Counted from the first letter of the stretch, positions 1 through 11,917 are shown. The stretch is DNA of 64,000 nucleotides from Jaapia argillacea MUCL 33604 (GCA_000697665.1 KL197714.1:467799-531798); one strand, 5' to 3'. Notes: a model not told the origin generated them from the letters alone. Translations and numbers: made by a program.

Positions 1-89
1 GGGAGAATACATTCGGCATCCAGTCTAGTATGAGGTGAGCCCACATCGTCTTCAATTAGCGAACGTATTCCCCACCCCCATCTCCCTAG

Positions 90-1272
90 TCGAACTGACG
101 CGTATTCCCTGTCAAGGACATCGCCACCCTCCAACAAGTTGCGGGATCTGAGTACCCAACTCAGACCCGCCGACAACAAGTTCCCGCTTGCTCAAGGTTC
201 CTTCTCGGATGTGTACAGAGGGATCCTAACTCAAGACAACGTTGACGCTCAGGTGCACTCTAACGCTTCCCTCACGGCCACCGCACTATCATCTGAATGT
301 ATTTTTTCTTCCAGGTCGCTGTCAAGGTCTTCAGGGTATCCCCGGATAAACAAAAGAATGCCGTGGTATTTGAGGTCAGTCGTCCCTCTGGCCTCCATCC
401 TCCCTGCTGAAGCATATCTGTACAGCACTATCGCCGAGAGGTTCAGGCATACGAACTCCTCCACCCCAACCGACTTGTAGCTGAAGTCCTTGGTGTCGCT
501 ACAATCAGAGACAAGCCTGCACTCGTCATGAAATGGTACAAAAACGGCGACATCGCTCGCTACCTCCACCTCCATCCTCATGTCTCCGTTCGTCAACTTG
601 TGAGTTTATTATCCTCGTTGAATTATTCGCTGATTTAATTCTCTACCCCGCATCTAGATACTCGACATCGTGCAAGGGCTCAAATATTTACACTCCAACT
701 ATCCGCCGGTTGTTCATGGCGACGTGAAACCTGTAAGTTGGCCGGCTTTCTTTTGATATACACTCAATAAGACTATACCCTCACAGAGCAATATTCTTGT
801 TGATGACAACGGACGGGCCATTCTTTGCGACTTTGGTTCGACTCATATTCTTGATGGCACCGAGTTTACCGCTGCCAACCTCAGTCGTTCGTGCCGATTC
901 ATGGCACCAGAACTCCTTCCCACCGTCATTGACGACGACTCTCCTCCACCGACCCCAACGTCTACGTCCGACATGTGGTCTCTCGGTTGTACAATTGCGC
1001 AGGTACATCATTTGTCCTGATTATATCTCATCTCATCTCATCCTTGCCGAACGTAGCTCGTCACATGCAAGAAACCTTACCACACTCGCCGTTTCAGCTC
1101 ACAAGTTGTCCTCTCCATCGTAAATGGATTACCACCCTACACTGAAGCCGACTTTATAAACGCACGCAACATGAACGAGGTTGATCAATGTCAGGTGTTG
1201 TGGGGCGTTGTTGAGAGGTGTTGGGAGATGGCCCCAGTCAGAAGGCCTGCAGTTGACGAGTTTGAATTTTGA
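90..1272 (+). CDS. Protein kinase (Agaricomycete-type), 5' end uncertain
   Basis: Predicted Ser/Thr-type protein kinase assembled from several exons. The glycine-rich loop reads LAQGSFSDVYRG (about 185-230). The next exon, 315-374, gives VAVKVF with the ATP-anchoring lysine. HGDVKPSN near 715-730 and 785 is the catalytic loop, with Asp kept but HRD changed to HGD. CDFGS near 820-835 is the metal-binding DFG motif, MAPELL is the APE motif, and DMWSLGC (about 973-993) is the helix-F motif. The C-terminal CWEMAP followed by RRP at about 1220-1250 closes the domain, with a TGA at 1270-1272. Introns interrupt it at 253-314, 375 on, 601 on, about 733-785 and about 1002-1058. I start at a likely splice acceptor (TAG, 87-89); the first exon may be the short piece near 29-33 or lie outside the window. 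Substrate unknown. The family is expanded in mushroom-forming fungi. Confidence 0.8.
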
Positions 1273-1887
1273 TCCAGCGATTATTCTAGGGAGGGACTTG
1301 GGGAGTCTGCCTACTGTGTTATTGTGACTCTTCGCCTTGCTTTCTTCAGTAACCCTTGAACTTTAATCTATTTCATGATTTCCATCCTCGCTGGCAGCTC
1401 TCCGGTCCATAGCCGGAGAAGGTCTGGTCTTTCAGGATTGTATACCATATGACAACTTGATGTTGTATATCAGAGAACCAAAGAAGTCCTGGACTCTTGG
1501 AGGTGTTACTTTCAGCACAATATTACTTACCATGAATCAAACGAGAAGTTGATATTCTCTTTGAAAGAAGTCGACCAGACAAGACTTTTGCAGAAGAAAA
1601 AGGGGGGACCATGCAACCTGATCCAGAGCCCGAGTAATATTATCATCAGGGGGGAGCCAGGGGAGCCACGTCCAAGGGCTAACCACCGTCGCCAACTGAG
1701 TGGAATCGGACCATTTTCAGCGTGGTGCCATTACAGATCGCAAATGTGGCTGTGCAATATGCTTTGCACCTGTTTGTGGCGTCAACCCCCACGTTCATCT
1801 TTAATTACAGACAGACAGCGTGTGTGATTCCACAGTTGAGTTGCGGGTTGCTGTCGACACTGACGTTCTTTCTTTCCCTCTTTTTCA
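1273..1887. other. Intergenic region, no gene seen
   Basis: Lies between the kinase stop and the desaturase start. A 92-codon plus-strand frame at 1549-1827 has no recognisable motif and no intron-linked extension, so I do not call it. The stretch presumably holds the kinase 3' UTR and the desaturase promoter. Confidence 0.6.
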
Positions 1888-3610
1888 ATGGCAAAATCTA
1901 ATGAAAGCGCAGAAAAGCCCATAGGTGTGTCCCCCTGTCCGTTTTCTAAGCAAGCAGGACCGCGTTGACGTGGTTTGTTGCTGTAGATTTCAGTCTTTAT
2001 GGGGGCGCGGAACCCTCTGAGCTTAGTTCGGTTGCTACCCCCTTAGACAGCACGAGGTCTCCAAGACGGACGGTTACCCCAACTCCAACAGCCAAGGACG
2101 ATGGGAAGTCCTACCCCGGTCCTCCCCAGGACCCGAAAGATTTCCTTTGGTTAATGACCGAGGAACCCCATCGCAGTCGGAGGATGGCCATCATGAAGGC
2201 TCACCCTCAGGTAGACTTCCCTCTCTCATTCACTCCCATGCATCCGATCCTGATCCCCGATATTCACACCTTCCTCACAGGTAACCACGCTGATGGGTCA
2301 TACTCCAACCACAAAATACGTCGTCGCTCTCGTCGTCTCAATCCAATTCATCGCCGCCTACCTCCTTCGCTCAACCCACCCTCTCTCGTGGAAGTTCCTA
2401 CTCACAGCGTATTTGGTGGGAGGAACTGCGAACCATAATTTGTTCTTGGCTATCCACGAGATCACCCATAATTTAGCGTTCAAAGGGATTTGGTGGAATA
2501 AGGCGTTGGCGGTGATGGCGAATTTACCGATTGGGGTACCGTATGCTGCTGCTTTCAAGGTATGTGGTTGGCTGCTGTCGGTATCAGAATGGAGCTGATT
2601 CGTCTTGCACATGCGGCGGATAGAAATATCACATAGAACATCATAGATACCTCGGAGAAGATGGGGTAGACACGGATCTACCCTCCAGAATAGAGTTGTT
2701 ATGCTTGAATAATGTTTTGGGAAAGGTTTTCTTCACGTACGTCCTTATATCCATTTAGATTACTATATTCCCGCTTACCGTCTACTTGGCCCGCAGGACG
2801 TTCCAAATCTTCTTCTACGCTCTCCGACCGACCTTCGTCCGCACTCAAAAGTTAACATCGTGGCACATCGCGAACCTCATCACGCAACTCACATTCGACT
2901 TTCTCCTCATCCTCACACTTTCCTCTTCATTCACGTTCCCAACAATCTCAATCTCAGCCCTATCCGCGTTGACTCTCCCTGAAATGATATCCCTTTTGTT
3001 GGGGTTGCCCTCAGCCATTGTCACATACTTCGGCACGATATCTTGCTCGTCGCTAAACTGGTATCCGTTGTTCTACCTGTTGTTTTCGAGTTTCTTCGCG
3101 GGGAGTTGGCATCCTCTCGCTGGACATTTCATCGCCGAACATTATCTATGGGATGGGTTGGAGCAAGAGACATATTCTTATTACGGGCCCTTGAATTGGT
3201 TGGCATACAACGTACGTCCACCCCCGACCCCTGCATTATCGTCATTTGACCACGCATCCTAGGTTGGCTATCATAACGAGCACCACGACTTCCCCTCGAT
3301 CCCATGGACACGTCTCCCAGCTCTACGTGCTCTCGCCCCAGAGTTCTACGACAATATCCCCAGTCATCCCAGTTGGGTCATGGTCATCATCAACTTCGTC
3401 AGGGATAAAGAAGTTGGGATCTTCGCTAGGGCTAAGAGGATTAACCGAGAGAAGGAGAGGGAAGTTTCTAGGAAGGTCAGGGAGGAGAAAGTGAAGGGCG
3501 GTGAGAAGGGGAGTGGGGTGGAGAAGATGGTTGGGACGCCTGTTTTGGAGCAGAAAGAGATGGGTATGGGTAATGGGAGCGGGGGGAGTGAGAGTGAGAA
3601 AGATGAGTAG
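1888..3610 (+). CDS. Sphingolipid delta-4 desaturase (DES1 type)
   Basis: Endoplasmic-reticulum desaturase that puts the 4,5-trans double bond into dihydroceramide. Six exons fit in frame (1888-1924, 1987-2210, 2281-2559, 2624-2736, 2797-3211, 3263-3610) and give 471 residues. The N-terminus carries DFLWLMTEEPHRSRR, typical of the family lipid-desaturase head. The three histidine boxes are HEITHN (about 2458-2475), HIEHH (about 2630-2644) and NEHHDF (about 3275-3292), which bind the di-iron centre. Hydrophobic stretches (KYVVALVVSIQFIAAYLL, LLLGLPSAIVTYF, LFYLLFSSFF) are the membrane segments. The C-terminal 70 residues are Lys/Glu-rich and then Gly/Ser-rich, longer than in animal DES1. The ATG at 1888 is chosen because the 37-base first exon splices in phase to DFSLYGG. 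Nothing looks broken. Confidence 0.93.
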
Positions 3611-4065
3611 GTAGTTCTGGCTCTCTGGTGCTTGTCGTTTGGTGCGATTGTGTTTCACTCCTTCTATGGGACATTACTATAATTACAAGGATTATCACAT
3701 CGTATCATTGTCTACACTGTCAGCGCGGGATGGTATGCCCCGGATCCAAGATGAATCGATGACTCCCAGGTTACCAATTGCAGCTTTAATATTGGACAGT
3801 CAACGGACATGTCGCAAGGGACTGGGACTAACAGTATCCGCAGACACTAAGGGGGGCTGTGACGAGGACAAAGAATCTTGCGATGGACACACTGACACAG
3901 GAACTACACCGTGTATCTAACTGCGCATCTCATTGATTCATCTATCAACCTCCTCGACCCCCAGGATCTCGAAAGTGCGAGGAATGGCCGCGGAGTCCGC
4001 AGAAAAAAAGAACAGAACCGGCCGAACAAACCTCGTTGTAAACTCACTTGAAGCCACATCCGGTA

Positions 4066-4833
4066 TTAAACGGTCAGCAAATGAAGCTCAATATAATTGA
4101 GAATGAGGCGGATAGCACGACGGAGAGTGCAAGCATTTAGAAACGAGGGCACAGTTGAATCCAGAGCTAACCTATGCATGGGTGTCAGGGAGTCCACAAG
4201 AACTTCTGGATAAATCACCTCACCGACCGAACAGAACCCAAGCTTGTTCGGTGGTCGAGGAGAGCGGTGGTATGAGTGAATCACGTCTCGTCACAGAGAT
4301 GTCTGGCACTCACCGCAAAGAATTACGAGAAGGGGGCAACTCTTGCCGGTGGAGACATCCCATCCGTTCAAAGCCGTCCTTGTTCTGCAAGGTCACCCTT
4401 CCTCAAATCACTCCACCAACAAACGGACCAGTAAAGGTGGGCCTGTGGATGGTCATTGAGTCCAGCCAAACAGACGGGTTCGAGCTTGCCGCGTCCCATG
4501 AGGACACGGAGAGGGGATGCCAGCCACCACACAATAAGAACCGTCTTGTCCACTTACCAGGTCTTCCCCATCTGGGTGCCCCTTCATACGCATCACTACC
4601 GACAACAAACATGCCCGTGAAGGTGGGAATGCAGTGGTAGGACACATCAGGCAGACTGGGGTCGGCCTCGTCGCATCCAAGGACACGAGGACAAGACGTG
4701 AACCACGATGTATCAGAGTCACGAAGGTCCTCCTGTGCACCGGAGACCAATGTGAACTAGGATGGGTGAAGAGTGGAAGCAAGAGGCGCCAAAGCCCCCC
4801 TTCAGGTTTTTATACCTTTCCGAGATTCACGTG
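4066..4833 (-). repeat. Diverged direct repeat, copy 1 (minus-strand unit)
   Basis: Reads on the minus strand from an E-box/TATA pair at 4801-4833 down to about 4066. By eye it aligns along much of its length with 6140-6732. Shared blocks include ATGCGACGAGGCC, GAACAAGGACGG, CTCGAACCCGTCTG and GGGATGTCTC. Copies differ by many substitutions and by length changes that are not multiples of three, so the reading frame is not kept. Both copies have a nine-codon ATG frame (MRRGRPQSA here) at the same place downstream of the TATA box. It could be an old tandem duplicate of a non-coding transcript, or of a gene that has since decayed. Confidence 0.6.
4801..4833 (-). promoter_or_regulatory. E-box plus TATA box, repeat copy 1
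   Basis: On the minus strand CACGTG (4828-4833) is followed 13 bases later by TATAAAAACCTGAA (4801-4814). The same pair sits at the head of copy 2 with similar spacing, so it has been kept while the downstream sequence diverged. This is typical of a core promoter with a bHLH-type upstream site. Confidence 0.6.
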
Positions 4834-6139
4834 AAAATGGTGGATGACAATGTGACGCAATTCCTCTTGGCTGACGGTTTAGAAACCAACGATCCGGACT
4901 TCAAGCTCAACAGATCGCGCTTTCGTTACAAACCCAACCTGTCGCTCTCGTAGGGAAGATCGGTTCGAGAAGGGCTGTTTCGAAAGTGTACAGAGCGAGA
5001 GTCGTCAAGTCGAGCCAGAGCCCATGTGGAATTTCGCTTGGAGTCTCCAGAAGCTCCTGAAGACGGAAGAAGAAGGGTATGCGAATAGGTCGGATGAAGA
5101 TCACATAAGGGGTGCGTTGATGTGATCTATAGAAGCGGCAATGTGGATTCGAGGATGGCTTGCTAGGAGGGAAAGGCAAGACCTCGATTTGGACGTGCGG
5201 AGAGGAGGGGGGGGTCGATGTTGTGGATGAGGGAGGCAGGAGGTGCTGCAGAGGGGTCGGAATTCAGGACAAAATGAAGTTGTAGATGCTTCTCGATTGG
5301 TTTCGGCAGATGATGGTGGTAATGGCAGAGAGGTTACACCGGGGGCATTTTCCACCGATGGTAAAAGATCCTTGAGAGCAAAGGAGGGCTGAAATGCGTT
5401 GACGACTGCCACGTGGCCTTTCTTGGCGCAGAGAGTTGTGGGGATTTTATTGAGAACACAAGGTTTGAGCCATGACTGTAGCAGAGAAGGCCGAAACCTT
5501 CAAGGAGTTCGATCAGGTAGCGAGGGAAAAGCGGAGGATGTGATCCCTCCGATCCCTCGATCCTCTCTGATAGATGTGGGTCGGAGCTCGGTGGGCTGCG
5601 TACTCGTCTGCACTGAGTGGTGGGAATAGAGATGAGAGAACATTAGTTGATGTTTTTGGAATTTTCGAGGATTGGATGAAGTAGGCGTCGAAAGGGGTAT
5701 GAGTGGGGGTTCTCCTCGAGCAGAAGAGACGGTTTTCCCTTGATCTTTGTGGGGTGACAACTTGAAGAGAATTTCGTCATCGATGTCAAGACCTGTCAAG
5801 ACTGACATCTTCAGCGTCGGATGTTTGGTCGTCATCGTTTGCGTTCAGTGAGAGGCAAGCTCGAGAAATCGTGTGTGTTGTAGTAACGGAAACCGGTGAG
5901 ATTGTACTCGTCACACTACTGCGATACCACAAGGTAAACGGACTCCGAGTCGGAGGGTGGCATGGTTGTCCCTGGTTGTCTCGAGATGTTGCCAAACTTT
6001 CTCCTCGGACTCACATTTATCCTTGTATACCTCGTACTAAATCGAACAACATTATCCTCAGAACCTGCGAGCAGTTCGAACACAGCTTCTTCAACTTAGA
6101 ACATAACGGCATGTGCATGTGCATTCAATTTTAAAGGCA

Positions 6140-6732
6140 GAAGTATCCATGCCAAAATAACTGACTCGTGACGGACTACATATCGAAAAGTCCACGGGAA
6201 CTCCTACAAAGACGACATCGCAGACCGAACAGCGACTAAGTGTGCGGTGAACGGGTGAGTTGATTGAATCAGTGGCAGAGATGTGTGGATATTCACCGTG
6301 AAGGATCAGAATACTCGGTAGCGCCTGCCAGTTGAGACATCCCATTTGTTCGAAACCGTCCTTGTTCTGTAAGTCAGCATCCTTCATCAAATCTCTCCAC
6401 TGGCAGTGGAGGCGGTGAGACGCACAGACGGGTTCGAGGTTACCGCAATCCCATGGGCGGACGTGGAGAGGGATGTCAAATTTTGTCACCACACAACAAG
6501 AGCCGTCTTGTCGTTTTATACAAGGTCTTCCCTGTCTGGGGATCTCCTCATATAACATCACTCCGACGACAAAAGACGAGGAGGGATGTATCAGGCAGAC
6601 TTGGGTTGGCCTCGTCGCATCTCAAGGACACGAAGACAGACGTGAACGAGGATGGGTGGTGGGGGCAAGGGTCGCCAAGGACTCTGGAATGCTCGGTTCA
6701 GGTTCTTATACTAGGTTTTTGGGGTTCACGTG
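6140..6732 (-). repeat. Diverged direct repeat, copy 2 (minus-strand unit)
   Basis: Partner of the unit at 4066-4833, same orientation, about 1.9 kb downstream on the plus map. It contains the longest open frame of the pair (minus, 6091-6561, 156 codons, Cys-rich), with no family I recognise. The matching stretch of copy 1 is read in a different frame, which weakens a protein-coding reading. The short ATG frame here is MRRGQPKSA, two residues different from copy 1. Confidence 0.55.
6697..6732 (-). promoter_or_regulatory. E-box plus TATA box, repeat copy 2
   Basis: On the minus strand CACGTG (6727-6732) precedes TATAAGAACCTGAA (6697-6710) by 16 bases, matching the arrangement at 4801-4833. 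Confidence 0.6.
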
Positions 6733-7195
6733 GTGGGTGAAGCTTGAGTGAGGTGATGAAATTTCGTATGGCTGACGGTGATGTACGTACCAACGGTGTG
6801 GGGGACAAGGGGGAGAGTGTCTCTTACCTGTTTGAGGCTCATGGTGAAACCGAAGTGAAACTTGAGTGAAACTGGCAAGTGTTCTGCTAAGAACGCGGTC
6901 GGCACAACACCGGCATCAAGCATAGAGGTTGCGCCACTCACCAACCAAAGCCAAACAGGCAGCACCGCCACCGATTGGAGCGAAAATGGCACGACTGGGC
7001 GAATGGGCTGATATTCGAAGGGAAAAGTGGGACGAGGTTGGATCCGTGGTGAACATCGAACTCGCCGTCTGCGCAGCTCCTTTTCCTCTCTGCTCTTTTA
7101 CTCATACTTCATCGCAATCTGGCATCCTTTATCCCTTTACTGGCATACTTATTCGCACTTGACCGCTAAATACCACATTCTCGCTCCACGTTGCG

Positions 7196-8492
7196 ATGGA
7201 GTATCAGACGTTTTCGTCCTCCCATGACGCTTCCAAGTCCGCGTCGTCCTCCGACCTCGGTTTGGATCCCTCAGACCCGCTCAACCTCCTCCTACACAAC
7301 AATTCCAACGGCGCTGACTCAACCATGGAAGACTCCACTTCCACATCCTCCTCACACAGCAGCCCACCAGACTGGTCAGAACTCTCCGCCCTCTGGTCAA
7401 GCGGCAATTCTTTGGATATGGACGGAGCCTCGGATGGTTCGTTTGGTTTAGGCGGTGAAGGAGCAGCAGCAGCAGGTGCATCGTCGAAATTCCCATTGTT
7501 GGGCGATATGGATTTCAACTTCAACCTCCCGATGGACTTGGATTTTAACCCGGCGATATCATCTATCGACCCTTCCTCTCTCCATTTCACCAACTCTCCA
7601 AATGATTTTTACTTGGGATCAACATCTACCAATAATTTCATCTCGTCTCCATCCGATTTACTCTCCATTCCTCCCAACTCAAACCCCTTTCAGTTCCTCT
7701 CGACGTCGGATGTATTCCCTTCTTCTTCGGCATCGTCGATATCATCTGGTTCGTTGTCACGAAGACTTAGCGTGACATCTTCATCGTCGTCCAGTGGCGC
7801 CAGTTTGTCACCCGTCATGGACCGACACGTTAATTATCCTGGCGCACATACCCAGGCTCAGAACCAAGCGGGGGATTCGACACCTAGCACTTCATACTCT
7901 TCAAACTCGCCGAGTATCTCGTTCGCTGGGTCGGCCGGTACCTCGCCGAACTTGGCTTACCCGCCTACGTCTCCGAACCTCTCCTACCCACCTACCTCGC
8001 CCAACCTCGCGTACCCTCCCACCTCGCCAAACGTAGCATACCCATCTACGTCTCCAAACCCTACATACTCACCTTCGGAGTCGATGGACCCTGCAGACGA
8101 ACTGGCTCATAGAGTCCGTCAATTAGCAGGCGTCACTCTAGCCGTACCTGTCAACTCCCATTATGTACAGAATGGAGCAGTTGGGACGTTTGGTATGTTT
8201 TGCTTTTGTTTTTGGGGTGTTGGGTTTCACTGATTGTTTCGCTTTGGCGCGTGTTGCATTGAGCAGGAAGTCAACAAGCTCAAAAATTGCCTATACCACG
8301 GCTTCCATCTCAAACTACGACGAATGCGAATGCGGGTACGAGAGCGACGAAACGACTCCCTTCGACGACTTCATCTTCACCCGCTTCGTCCGTCCCTGCT
8401 TCGCGGTCTGCTACTAGTTCGCCTCCGCCTGGGAGCGAGGGAGGGTCGTGTGATGGTTCCGCCGTCTCCAATACACCACCTGTCCAGCCCAC

Positions 8493-8553
<61 letters not shown>

Positions 8554-11200
8554 CCAACGATCCTACAGCATCCAAACCCCAACGCCCCACCACCCACACG
8601 TCCCAAAACCTCACATACGACCATCGAGAGGAGGTACAGGACGAATTTGAATGCTAGGATACAGAGTTTGAGGAGGGCTGTACCTGCGCTTAGGGTTTTG
8701 GAGACTAGGGAGGTTTCTGGGGGTGCAGGTGGGAAAGGTGCTGAAGGAGGGAAAGGTGGGGATGGAGGAGGAGGAGAGGGCGTTTGGGGTGAGTTTGGTG
8801 ATGTTGTTGATGAGAGGGGTTTTGTGGATGGTGTGAAAGTTGCTAGGAAGACTAGTAAGGCTAGTATTTTGGGCAAGGCGGTTGAGTATATTAGGTATGT
8901 TTGGTTTTTATCGTCCCTCCCTCATGTGCTACCCCGCTAACGATCCGATCAGAGTTCTCAAAAAACGTGAACTCCGTCTCAAACGTGAACAATCCGGTCT
9001 TAAATCCCTCTTGACCGGTCTAGTAGGCGGGCCCGCCCTACTAAAAGAATGGGAGAGGGAATGGAAGGAGAGGTTTGGGGGGGAGGAGAGGGATGAAGTT
9101 GAGGGAGATGAAGTTGAGGATGGGGAGGATGATGATGATGATGAGAGGGATGAGGAGGAGGATGGGGGGAGGGCGAAGAAGAAGGTTAGGGTTGTTAAGG
9201 AGCCTGCTAAGGTTAGAGGGGGGAAGAAGGAGAAGGGGGAGGAGAGAGTTGGGGAGAGGAAGATTGTGCCTGTTGGTGGGCTTCCTCCTCCTACTGCTGC
9301 TGTTGGTGCGGTCGGGGCAGAGGTGAAAGCTGTGGTGGGTTCGACGCAGGTTGTGGGTGGACAGCAGCAGGTCGTACCGGAGAAGAGGAAGAGAGGGAGG
9401 CCGAGAAAGGTTCAACCGCTGCCACCAGTTGCGACTGTGCCTGTCTATGTTGAGTCGCAGGTACAACAGATGAAGCAGGAGAATGGAATGGTTGGGGTGC
9501 AGATGAGTGGGGATGGGAAACAAGGAGGGGGGCAGCAGTATTTGTTGGCTGCGTTTGCGTTTTTCTCGTTCTTCAATTCTCCTCTCACTTCTTCGACGTC
9601 TTCTTCGTCGTCGTCCGGCCCATCATCATCCGCCCACGTACAAACTCATTCCGGGACGGTCCTCACGCCTTCTTCCGTTCCTTACTCTTATACCGACCCT
9701 GCGGTTGGAGGGTTGGGGTTGGGGAGAGTAGGGTTAAGAGAGGTGGTTCAGGTGTTACATTTGGTGGTTTCGGTGCTTGTGTTTTGTTCGATTGTGATTC
9801 CTTGGTTGCCGGAGGGTTTGAGGAAGAGTTGGGTTGGGAGGGTTTTGGTTAGGCCTTTTGATTTTGGGTCTACGCCTGTTACGTCTACGTTGAGGGGCGA
9901 TGGAGGTTCTGGGAGTAGGGTTTCGAAGACGTCGGAGTCATTGGATTCGTCGTCTGATAGTGAACGCCCACGCTCCGGACACAAAATCAAGGCGTCGCGT
10001 CGTCAGGCTCTTACTGATGCTTTGGATTCCGCGAAGAGGGGAACGGTTGATGAGGCGGAGGAGTTGAGGGCTGCGCTTGGTGTTTGGGGTGGGGTTGTTG
10101 GGTTGGCGCAGATTGGTTTGGCGGGGACTGGGTGGGGTTTCGGGTTGGGGTTGGGGAAGGAGGAGAGGAAAGGGTCGTTTGAGGTTAAGCAGTTGGAGCA
10201 GAGGGCTTGGGTTAGGTTGGGTGAGCTTGTCGTGCTTGATGGTATGTATTTTCCCTTTGTGTTTTTGGTGGGGGTGGAAAGCTGATGAGTGATGGTGTTA
10301 GGTGCCGTGTCGCTGCCCAACCGTTTGCAGACGTACTGCTGCATGCGGTTGAGGACGTCTTATTTTAGTGCCTCCCCTTCGGATTTGGTCACGCTTTCGT
10401 TGATCATTCGACCGTTGTCGAAAGCCACTGCTACGGAGTTGTGGAATAGGGCTTTGAAGACGCAGTCGATGAGACCTTATGAGAGGATGGTGTTGAAGAA
10501 CCTTACGGTGGATGACGCCGTTGCGTTGTTGGCTTCTGCGAGTAGGACCAAGAAGGGAGGAGTTGGGAAGCAGAGTCCGTTGAGGCTTTTGGCTGTTACC
10601 ATCATTCAAGATAAACTTCGCAAACACGCTGCGTTGCTTTTCATTCGGACGGTGTTGAGGAATGATGAGAGGTGTTCTCATATGGGACATACCCCGGAAG
10701 AGGAAAATCAGAGGGAGGAGGAGAGGAGGGAGGTTATTGAAGGGGCGAAATCGATTGGGGGTAGGATTGGGGAGTTGGCTGAGGTGCTGGATAGGGTTTG
10801 GGAGAGTGGGGTTTGTGATGTTGATCAACTCGTTGAAGAGACTGCGATGGAAGTGGATGAGAGTGAGAAGGCGATTGGATGTTTGCTAAGGTCGACGATC
10901 CTTTATCGACAAATCTTCCCTTCGTACCTTGCTGGATCTCAGGGGATTTCGGAATCTGTTTCGTTGATGCTTTCGCCGCCGCCTTCGCCTTCGAGGAAGA
11001 ATACTGTTGTGCATGCTGCTTTGAGGAGGACGCTTGGGTCTCCTGCTTTTGATTATGGGGAGGTGGGACGGGAAGGTGAGGGGGGCGAGGGACAGGAGGA
11101 GGAGAAGTTGGCGATGTTGTTGGAGGACGCGAGGGATCAGGCTGTTGATATGATTGTTGAGTTGGAGAGGGCTGGGAGGAAAGCGAGGGTGGAGATATGA
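7196..11200 (+). CDS. SREBP-type bHLH transcription factor precursor
   Basis: Predicted sterol- and oxygen-responsive, membrane-anchored transcription factor. Four exons (7196-8192, 8267-8894, 8953-10241, 10302-11200) join in phase to give 1270 residues. The N-terminus is acidic and Ser-rich (activation-type), then come 9-residue repeats around YPPTSPN (residues about 250-295) and a run of about 20 Gln. The bHLH starts near residue 444 with TIERRYRTNLNARI; the Tyr after ERR is the SREBP hallmark that lets it bind both E-box and SRE sites. A Gly-rich insert of about 45 residues lengthens the loop before KASILGKAVEYI. Two hydrophobic segments follow: LLAAFAFFSFF near residue 738 and VLHLVVSVLVFCSIVIPWL near 808, consistent with a hairpin in the ER membrane. 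The long C-terminal half matches the fungal SREBP regulatory domain in layout. Its last third is copied twice downstream as fragments. HMG-CoA reductase, a classical SREBP target, lies about 30 kb away. Confidence 0.9.
7939..8080 (+). repeat. Nonapeptide repeats with RNA pol II CTD-like core
   Basis: Five consecutive 27-base units within SREBP exon 1 encode nine-residue repeats around YPPTSPN (variants YPSTSPN and a final YSPS). The heptad core resembles the RNA polymerase II CTD consensus YSPTSPS, but the spacing is nine residues. Synonymous changes between units show the repeat is not a very recent expansion. Confidence 0.8.
8494..8553 (+). repeat. (CAA)20 microsatellite coding poly-Gln
   Basis: Twenty perfect CAA triplets in exon 2 of the SREBP gene, coding for a Gln run just before the bHLH domain. 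No CAG interruptions are present, so length variation between strains is likely. Confidence 0.95.
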
Positions 11201-11675
11201 AAAACTGTATGTGTTGGTGTTCACCATTGTCCCCCTCTCTTGTAATTGGCCTGGTGCCCTATATGCCGGCCCCTTGACTCTTGGTTTATTTCACTATCTT
11301 ATTTAACGCAGTAACTTGTTGGATTTTGTGCTTGTTGGTTGGTAGACTTTTTGTAATCCCGTCTCGTTTCCGTTGATATGAATCTTACTGGACATGCACG
11401 TAACTGCGGGATTGAACGAGTGGATTTGCTCACGCCAAGGTGATAGCTACGAAGACTCCGTCTCGTTTCCGTTGATACTGTAGTCGCCCATGTGCATACA
11501 TGCTGTGCAGTGGCACAGTCCCCGAGGTTACTTGCATTGACGGGTACCTACTAGTAGCTCGAGGCAACTCAGGTCACGTACCGCAGGAGATTCGTTCCGC
11601 ATATCTTCCGTTGATACCAAGTTGAACATCTGTGCACTGCTTGAGCGAAGGATATAAGACCCAGCAGAACTCGGA

Positions 11676-11888
11676 TGCCAAAGTACTGTACGTTTTCGAC
11701 CAACCCGTCGGTCTCAGGTCCGCATCGCTAATGTGGGCTGCGTTTCGCTCTCGGACTGCCTTAACCAAGCTCCTACCCACAAAAATCCTGCCGCCGTCGC
11801 CCTGGTGTCACAGGTCATACTCAACTTCACCAGTCCGCCGGCTCAAGGTTGGTGGTCACTTGTCACGAGGGCCGCCAGGTTGGTTACA
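11676..11888 (+). other. About 200-bp insertion in the DAO-A leader
   Basis: Units B and C pass directly from the TATAAG element through a short leader to the DAO start. Unit A has about 200 extra bases between GGATGCCAA and GTAGGATCG. It may be an insertion in A, or a sequence or 5' UTR intron lost separately in B and C. Confidence 0.5.
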
Positions 11889-11917
11889 GTAGGATCGAAA
11901 CTGATCATTACATTCAG

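Larger units (their letters stand above)
3611..7195. other. 3.6-kb region without a convincing gene
   Basis: No frame with recognisable domains or a consistent exon chain was found. A minus-strand frame at 5500-5835 and another at 5101-5412 have some coding-like composition (Ser/Pro-rich) but no motif. The only clear structure is the pair of related minus-strand units listed separately (4066-4833 and 6140-6732). The last few hundred bases must contain the SREBP promoter. Confidence 0.55.

Noticed and set aside
4455-4500. GGTTCGAG pattern resembling a tRNA B box (also near 6430)
   Set aside because: No acceptor stem, D arm or matching A box at the right distance; it belongs to the repeated minus-strand unit.
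8310-8876. Long minus-strand frame with poly-Cys and poly-Pro runs opposite the SREBP gene
   Set aside because: It is the antisense of the CAA repeat and Gly-rich codons of SREBP exon 2; no motifs or introns of its own.
9041-9523. Leu/Pro-rich minus-strand frame of 160 codons
   Set aside because: Antisense shadow of the acidic, Glu-rich part of SREBP exon 3.
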